Assembly: GCF_001039355.2 (NCBI RefSeq)
Contig: NW_019774403.1
Location: 304,436-368,435, forward strand
Source: Lingula anatina
Lineage: Eukaryota; Brachiopoda; Lingulata; Lingulida; Lingulidae
DNA: 64,000 nucleotides
Reading direction: 5' to 3'
The stretch's first letter is position 1; each line of letters starts with the position of its first letter. A program made the position numbers and the translations under genes. The notes beneath the pieces are model-generated. The model was not told where the DNA came from. It did not search any database and saw only the letters and a program-made list of their open reading frames with translations. This document shows positions 59,935 to 64,000 of the stretch, in pieces.

Positions 59935-62900
59935 GTGATATGTTGGAATTCCAGTGATCTAAACCAAGATAGTAGAGAACTGAAATTTGACCTGTATGAC
60001 AGAGACCAGTCTCAGGGAGGTGAGTCAGGTGCTGTGCTCAAGTTTGGCAGTCCAGACTTCCTCAAATGGTTTTCTATTGTTCTGTGATTCAAAACAGAAC
60101 ATGTATAGTTAATAATATAAGTAATGTGTAAAATGCACCAAGTATTTGAAAGTATTTCATCTGTGATCAGAATTTAGATTTAGATTGAAACTGAAGTTTG
60201 TATCGGTTTTAAATGATTCTTTAAAAGAGCTGTTCTCTTAATTGTGCCTTTTATTTTTATCATTATGAATCCAGCCACTGAAGCACCAGTCTAGGCATAG
60301 TGCACAGCTGACAGAGTTTTCATTTTAAGACTTGTTTTCCAGAGGATTTTCTTGGCACGGCCATCAGTCGACTGGATGACCTGCGTGAGTACCCCAGCAG
60401 CCGTCAGATTATCCCCTTGACCGGCAAGCCTGGACAAACAGCCAATGTTTGTGGTACTATAACAGTAGAGGTAGGCCAAACCCCCTGAACCCTGGAGAAG
60501 ATCTCATTTGGGCTTGAATTATTTTTTATTTTTTATATTTTGAGCCAAATTTTCAACATTTGCCTAAGTAAAATTTGGAGCATTTCAGTTTTTCTAAAAA
60601 TAATAATATCTTTTAGTTATTTGTCTAAAATATCTAGTTGTTTGGCTAATTTAAATTCCATAATCCTAGAGTTACTTCTGATTCTTATTTGTGTTATCAT
60701 TATTTGCTCTGAATTAAAATCTTTGGAGAAAATCCTATCCTTAAATTCTGGTTTTAACATTGGAACTTTTGTGAAAGTTATGGTTTATGAGCCAAAAAGC
60801 TGCTATCATAATCTGTACATGTTACTGAATGAATAATGGAAAGTGAATTTGACATTATGAAGGAAAACAATTAAAAATCCATAAATCCACATTGAGCTGA
60901 TTTTAATGAATATTATGCATCTATATTGCCCCCCTTCCTTCTTATCATTTTGCCTCCAAGAATGTGAATGTGGGACATTTTAAATTTTACTTTCTTATGC
61001 ATGATTATTTTGTCTAACCTGTTAGATTACAGAATATCGTGACTATATCTTTGTCTCCCACCAGTTTCTGTTCATGGAGCCTGCAGAAGCCCAGCAGTAC
61101 CAGGAACAGGTCACTCCAGTCCAAGTCTCCCCTCGCCGTCGCATTGAGACCAGTCGTACCGTCACCCCCGGAGGAACCCACATCACAACCACCACTACCA
61201 CCACAGAGAAGAGGAAGGATCAGAAACTGGAGGCTTCATTACACGGTGAGTGTGCTGTATATTACACCTAACACAATATTGTGGTGACTGTCACAACTAA
61301 CACAATATTGTGTTCATTCTAACACCTTACACAATATTTTGATTGTTGTCACACCTTACACAATATTGCGTTCATTGTCACATTTGACACAAGATTGCGA
61401 ACAGTTTTGTAATTTGTGAGTTAGATTCACCTTACTCACTTTAATTTATGATTAGTATTATTAGGGTGATTCTGATAATGCTTGATGCTCTTTAACAAAA
61501 TGCCCTTTTTATTTAAATTATCTTTCATTGAAAATAAATAGTAACATTTTCATTAGATATGGTGAATTAAGTATCAGCATAGTATTTAGCAAATTATATA
61601 TCAGTGCAAAAAAGATTGCAAGTTAATGATATATTTTGAAAGTTGAACAAAACCTTTATACAAGATTCATTAATCAAGTTTTGCACAATTATTATCTTTC
61701 AGATTACCAGATAGGTTTGCTGTTTTTCCCTTATGTTACTTAATTATTATATCTTAATGCTTCAAATATATTATGCTTTGCTTTTACATTTTACTTACAC
61801 AACCCAAACTTACCTGTATATAAAAAAATCCTTGTTTCCCTGAATTCCAGAATCTCCCAGCAAGATAGAAAAAGCAGAGGCGCATGCTCCAGATACTAGT
61901 AACCAGGGTAAGGGAACCTTTATGTAGGGCTTTTCTTGATAGCAAAATGCTATTTAGTGATAATATATAGTAATAGTAATAATAATTTAGTTGTAAATTC
62001 ATTCAGTGTTCAGTAGAATTCACAGCATTGAAATTGATTGTGTAGAACTGTTGGGTAACCAATACTTAAGCCTTGCTGTTATAATTCCATATGGTGTATA
62101 CATAATATAATATAAATGATTCCAAATATAATGCATATTAGAGGTATTTGTATTTTTAAAGGTTGTCAGCTAGGTTGTCAAAGGAAATTTTTTGGAAGAT
62201 TTTAGCAAGTTTTACCGTGCTTTCATTTGACATTTAATGGTGATTTGTTGTAGCCCTCAACAAGAAGAGATAGAAAATAAACATGGGATTTTATATACAA
62301 TCAAATAAACTAAAAAAAGGGATGAGATATTTCTGACAGTTGGCAGATTTTGAACATTTTGGGAGCCAAAAAGTACCATTTTTGAGATTGATGCAGATCT
62401 GCAATAAAAATTGGGGGAGGGGGGGGGGGGGGTCTGGACTCCATGCCATATTTTCAGACTTTTTCACAAAATGGTAGCCTCATTCCCGATTTACTTCATC
62501 AATCCAGGTAGTTTCTCTGTGATGTACACCCTGTTTCCCATACCCTTAAACTGGCCTAAATGTATAGAAGGCACACAGTTCAGAATTTGTTTCAGGCGCT
62601 GCAGGAGAGGACATATCCCAACCGTCTCAGGGACCCCCCACTATTAATGAACCCCCCCAAGAGCAACCCCCATCTTCCCCTAAAACCAAGGAAAAAAAGA
62701 AAAGATGGTTCAAAAAGAGTGGCCTAACGTTCCCACGACGTAGTCGGTCCTTACCCCGGTCCACTGTACCTGTAAGTATGCTTGTGCTACGTATGTACAA
62801 GCATGCGCTGCCGCCCCCCATCTCTTGGCTTGCATGTGTTTGTGGGTTATTTGGTCTGTTCTGATAAAAAAACATGCATGGCGTGTGCAATATTTACAAA

Positions 62901-63840
62901 AGTCGTGAACGTGACAGCAAAGGGTCATGCGACAAATGACATTAGATAATCTATCTAATATAATATATTAATTTAGATATATTAACTATTGTATATACTT
63001 TTACTACATACTGTAACAATATGAAACTGACCAGGACAAAAATATAACTCAAAACATTTGACAGACTCTTAAGAGATGTATATTTTTTTGAACTTTTTAT
63101 GTACTTAAGTTTGGAGTTTCATTTATATGAATGCTTATACATGTGTAGTTTAGTTTGAAGTTTAACTCTGCACATGGTGTTTATTTTAGTGTGCTTTGGG
63201 TATTACCACGCCATGCATGTATGCTGCAAATGAGGGTGTCAAAAATTTAGCCGATTGAAAGCCTCCCTTTCGGTGAACTTTTATTAGAGCAAAGGAGCCA
63301 GTGACAGAACCCTTTCAACTTGCTGTTATTATCTGCCTAGGGTCATGACTTTCTAAAACAGCCAGGAGGCATAGTAATTTATTCCTTCTTCCTGTTGGTC
63401 TATGGATTCATGTAGATCAAAGTCTAGTCCATTCTAAAATAAAGCCACACACAAACAATCATATGACCAGTCCATCTTGTGAACCAGCAACTCCACAATA
63501 ACTACTACAAAGGTCTTTGTTAAAAATTTTGTTAATGACAACTGTTGGAGTGACCCTACCCCCACCCCAACCCCATCCCCATCCCCATACTTTACCCCAC
63601 TTTACCCCATCCTCTAGTGTGTTTTGAACCTAAAAGAGATCAATTCACTTGTTGCTCTTTGCTTACTTGATGCATTGTTCATTTAGTTCAGTGTGCATTT
63701 TAAACTCCTCGTTTGCAGACGTTGTGCTGTTAAATGGAGCAGATGATATTGCAGAGGCAGCTATTAGAGAATTGCAGCAACGGCAAAAAAGCAAGACGCC
63801 AGCCAAAACGAGTACAATCATTATTACTTCAGTATATAGG
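29972..63840 (+). CDS. C2CD2L: C2CD2/C2CD2L (TMEM24)-like SMP and C2 domain lipid-transfer protein, partial at 3' end
   Basis: Thirteen exons are recognised: 29972-30358, 47025-47123, 47391-47501, 47812-47985, 48379-48546, 48959-49055, 59227-59335, 59955-60019, 60343-60470, 61065-61245, 61851-61907, 62596-62771 and 63719-63840. The first twelve join in phase (1752 nt, 584 codons). Order: membrane anchor (about residues 43-64), SMP/TULIP domain (about 97-313), PPKPPR linker, C2 domain (about 327-445), serine/proline-rich and basic tail. Vertebrate C2CD2L tethers the ER to the plasma membrane and transfers phosphatidylinositol; the same layout suggests a similar role. The AWLSAVNEK, VDLHTLERVILNAF and PPKPPRVQ segments align with that family. 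Exons 2-6 occur again at 54538-56577 through an assembly duplication. An exon between 62771 and 63719 is missing by phase. C2CD2 versus C2CD2L cannot be separated here. Confidence 0.82.
32523..32919. repeat. Gap-flank duplicate of 33542-33938
   Basis: The 397 bases left of the n gap are repeated without indels and with only about two mismatches at 33542-33938. The left copy stops exactly at the gap edge, where the right copy continues into a poly-T run. This is the pattern of an unmerged haplotype or failed gap closure. Confidence 0.85.
32920..33145. other. Assembly gap (226 n)
   Basis: An unresolved run of n. The apparent open frames spanning it are meaningless. Confidence 0.99.
33146..33541. 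other. Haplotype-specific insert of unknown nature next to the gap, possible transposon fragment
   Basis: This segment sits between the gap and the right copy of the 397-base duplicate. It is richer in GC than its surroundings. A frame starting at an ATGG near 33222 reads MAAEGDRRKKALLFYYL, then a stop, then a basic stretch in the same frame. A short leucine-rich helix followed by arginines is seen at the start of some PIF/Harbinger transposases, but this is too short to assign. It is absent from the 32523-32919 side, so it may be an insertion in one haplotype whose left end is hidden in the gap. Confidence 0.3.
33542..33938. repeat. Right copy of the gap-flank duplicate
   Basis: Matches 32523-32919 base for base except for about two substitutions. 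The homology starts at CATAGAGCTG. Confidence 0.85.
34143..34366. mobile_element. Foldback MITE, CCATTCCCA family
   Basis: It begins GACCCCATTCCCATAGAT and ends with CTCTGGGAATGCAC. The left half contains GTGGAGAGTCTCACTAGATTA and GTCCCGCCTACTA motifs; the right half contains an inverted TGCAATTTAGCG and CCCCCAGGGA. The right end carries extra ATCTAAATC units. Confidence 0.55.
35320..35400. mobile_element. Solo arm related to the 35578-35770 element
   Basis: The stretch containing CCAAATATGGCCGACC, GAATGCTTGGAGC and AATCCCCACAGG matches one arm of the foldback element 200 bases downstream. It probably is a broken copy. Confidence 0.45.
35578..35770. mobile_element. Foldback MITE with TATTCACAACCAGTYGAC ends
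   Basis: The left end GAGCCTATTCACAACCAGTT and the complement of the right end GAGGGTATTCACAACCAGTC match. The internal arms pair through ATCAAATATGGC and GCTTGNNNGC-type motifs. No certain target duplication is visible, so I cannot assign a superfamily. Confidence 0.6.
41885..42111. mobile_element. Foldback MITE, CCATTCCCA family
   Basis: It begins GGACCATTCCCACAGATATT and contains GGATCGATCTATCTCC, AGGGAGTCTCACTAAATTAC and the inverted GTAGGCATGATAGACATTTA. The right end, near TAGATCTAGGCATGGC, is degraded. Confidence 0.55.
42369..42607. repeat. Two diverged direct copies of a segment of about 120 bases
   Basis: TAGACATTCTAA, CARCAATAT, and TGTCTGAAATTGTCCAACT occur in the same order in 42369-42490 and 42499-42607. 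It is a local tandem duplication in the intron without coding sense. Confidence 0.6.
46868..47020. repeat. Minisatellite-like TAACATTGTATCATTT units before exon 2
   Basis: Degenerate units of about 20-26 bases built on GTAACATTGTATCATTT occupy the intron end and run up to the splice acceptor of the 47025 exon. The homologous tract at about 54350-54530 has a different number and order of units, while the exon is identical. Confidence 0.6.
47025..48546 (+). CDS. C2CD2L: C2CD2-like exons 2-5, SMP lipid-transfer domain
   Basis: Exons 47025-47123, 47391-47501, 47812-47985 and 48379-48546 are all phase 0 at both ends and encode 33, 37, 58 and 56 residues. Landmarks are NMLVQFTGLQRGTFLPKVTS, ILAFSVSLHQVYLELQAST, IKLKVNMTLGEEIQL and VDLHTLERVILNAFSTASVT. 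In C2CD2L this region forms the SMP/TULIP fold that carries a phospholipid. An acidic, glutamine-rich insertion (TENQTEQEQTEG) lies in exon 4. The first donor is the less usual CTG|GTCAGT. A (GA)n tract follows directly in that intron. Splicing all four keeps one open frame. Confidence 0.82.
48959..49055 (+). CDS. C2CD2L: C2CD2-like exon 6: proline linker and first C2 strand
   Basis: Thirty-two codons plus one base encode FGNGAPPKPPRVQDRRLLVK and IIKANNLGATEF. PPKPPR is the linker between SMP and C2 in the family, and LLVKIIKANNLG is the first strand of a C2 domain. The donor G|GTAAGA leaves one base that joins CC of the next exon at 59227 to make alanine before CTDPYC. Confidence 0.82.
49300..49440. 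mobile_element. Half element of the CCATTCCCA foldback family
   Basis: Only the left half of the palindrome is present: GGCCATTCCCAGACCCTG, GGATCTATCTATCTCCGAGG, CGCTAAATTGCAATC and GTGGCTTAGATGTCAG. Its allelic copy is at 56826-56963. Confidence 0.6.
54538..56577 (+). CDS. C2CD2L: Second assembled copy of C2CD2-like exons 2-6
   Basis: Exons 54538-54636, 54892-55002, 55321-55494, 55882-56049 and 56481-56577 repeat exons 2-6 with the same lengths and phases. Four exons are identical in sequence to 47025-49055. Exon 5 differs by three third-position changes (CGG/CGT, GCC/GCA, AGC/AGT), all silent. Introns differ by many substitutions and indels. The most likely reading is the other allele. This copy is physically continuous with the C2 exons at 59227 onward, so it is probably the correct one to use for the gene model. 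Confidence 0.85.
56826..56963. mobile_element. Half element of the CCATTCCCA foldback family, second copy
   Basis: It is the allelic copy of 49300-49440, with a few substitutions. Confidence 0.6.
59227..60470 (+). CDS. C2CD2L: C2CD2-like exons 7-9, C2 domain
   Basis: Exons 59227-59335, 59955-60019 and 60343-60470 encode CTDPYCLVEMDYPSQKHITS, GTQNPFWDEHFLFDLNQDS, LKFDLYDRDQSQGEDFLGTA and ISRLDDL...QTANVCGTITVE. These are the DPY, NPxWxE and D-x-D/FLG signatures of C2 domains. Loop residues D of TDPY and D, D of YDRD are retained, and the third-loop position is E in GEDFLG. Split codons TT|T and G|AG preserve the frame. A (AAT)n microsatellite lies about 20 bases before the 59955 exon. Confidence 0.85.
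59896..59933. repeat. (AAT)n microsatellite before exon 8
   Basis: About twelve ATA/AAT units end roughly 20 bases before the acceptor of exon 59955-60019. Confidence 0.85.
61065..62771 (+). CDS. C2CD2L: C2CD2-like exons 10-12, threonine-rich and polybasic tail
   Basis: Exons 61065-61245, 61851-61907 and 62596-62771 join in phase. The order is FLFMEPAEAQQYQEQVTPVQ, a basic SPRRRIETSR, a threonine run (ITTTTTTTEKRK), ESPSKIEKAEAHAPDTSNQ, a proline-rich stretch, then KEKKKRWFKKSGLTFPRRSR and SLPRSTVP. In C2CD2L a C-terminal polybasic region binds acidic lipids of the plasma membrane and is released by phosphorylation of nearby serines; the RRSRSLPRS motif here would suit that, but this is inference. 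The last donor is CCT|GTAAGT, phase 0. Confidence 0.8.
61257..61401. repeat. Tandem repeat of about 35 bases in an intron
   Basis: Four or five degenerate units of the type ACACCTTACACAATATTGTG plus TTCATTGTC begin about 12 bases after the donor of exon 10. Each unit carries the palindromic CACAATATTGTG core. Confidence 0.65.
63719..63840 (+). CDS. C2CD2L: C2CD2-like late exon, gene continues past the window
   Basis: It begins after CGTTTGCAG and ends ATATAGG|GTAAGC. In the open frame it encodes DVVLLNGADDIAEAAIRELQ plus QRQKSKTPAKTSTIIITSVY and R. The frame needs one base from the preceding exon, but exon 12 ends in phase 0, so one exon between 62772 and 63718 has not been recognised. The domain is unassigned; the helix ADDIAEAAIRELQQRQ could be amphipathic. 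The final exon lies outside the window. Confidence 0.6.
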
Positions 63841-64000
63841 GTAAGCTTGCTATGAAAATATATATTTAAAAAAAAAAAAAAAAAATGTCCCGGACAAATG
63901 GAGTCTCCATTTTTAAACAAAAAACTTCTAGTTTGGAACATATTGTTTTTCTGTTTTTTATTTATCAAGAAGTTTTACTTGAAAATACTGTTCTCCTGTT

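Noticed and set aside
1-64000. A new multi-gene or defence system
   Set aside because: Only two recognisable metazoan genes plus transposons and assembly duplicates are visible; nothing supports a novel system.

Overview
The window is animal nuclear DNA: AT-rich, with intron-rich genes using GT-AG splice sites, dense microsatellites and many short non-autonomous DNA transposons. Two gene families can be read, an M1 zinc aminopeptidase of type II membrane topology and a C2CD2/C2CD2L (TMEM24)-type SMP plus C2 lipid-transfer protein. Both are metazoan. The abundance of MITEs and the very high divergence between what look like two haplotypes suggest a highly heterozygous invertebrate, perhaps marine and perhaps a lophotrochozoan such as a mollusc. 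The taxon is an inference and not proven here.

Layout: 1-4889 is a first contig with no complete gene; a possible terminal exon of an aminopeptidase lies on the minus strand at 3640-3839. A single n at 4890 joins it to a second contig (4891-14239), and a single n at 14240 joins a third contig (14241 onward). Contigs two and three begin with the same sequence and carry the same minus-strand aminopeptidase locus twice. The third-contig copy (17443-24267) has the start codon and nine exons in perfect phase (542 codons); the second-contig copy (8084-13670) has eight of them and stops inside intron 1. The exons for the C-terminal ERAP1_C-like domain were not found in either copy.

Positions 24268-29971 form a head-to-head intergenic region containing several MITEs. 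From 29972 to the right edge runs the plus-strand C2CD2-like gene: exon 1 with the membrane anchor, a very long first intron (about 16.7 kb as assembled, including a 226-n gap with duplicated flanks), SMP exons at 47025-48546, the start of the C2 domain at 48959-49055, the rest of C2 at 59227-60470, and a basic tail from 61065 onward. A third single n at 51546 marks another unmerged duplicate: 51547 to about 58935 repeats 44151-51545, so exons 2-6 appear a second time (54538-56577) with only synonymous changes. A gene model taken literally would contain a false double SMP domain.

The most informative non-genic signals are transposon polymorphisms between the two aminopeptidase copies. Each copy has a foldback element that the other lacks, with 3-bp TTA/TAA target duplications and clean empty sites. 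There are also hAT-like MITEs with 5-bp duplications, a foldback family at four loci, and short elements with CCCAGCAAACA-like ends and palindromic cores. I see no CRISPR, operon, tRNA or rRNA, and no convincing new multi-gene system.
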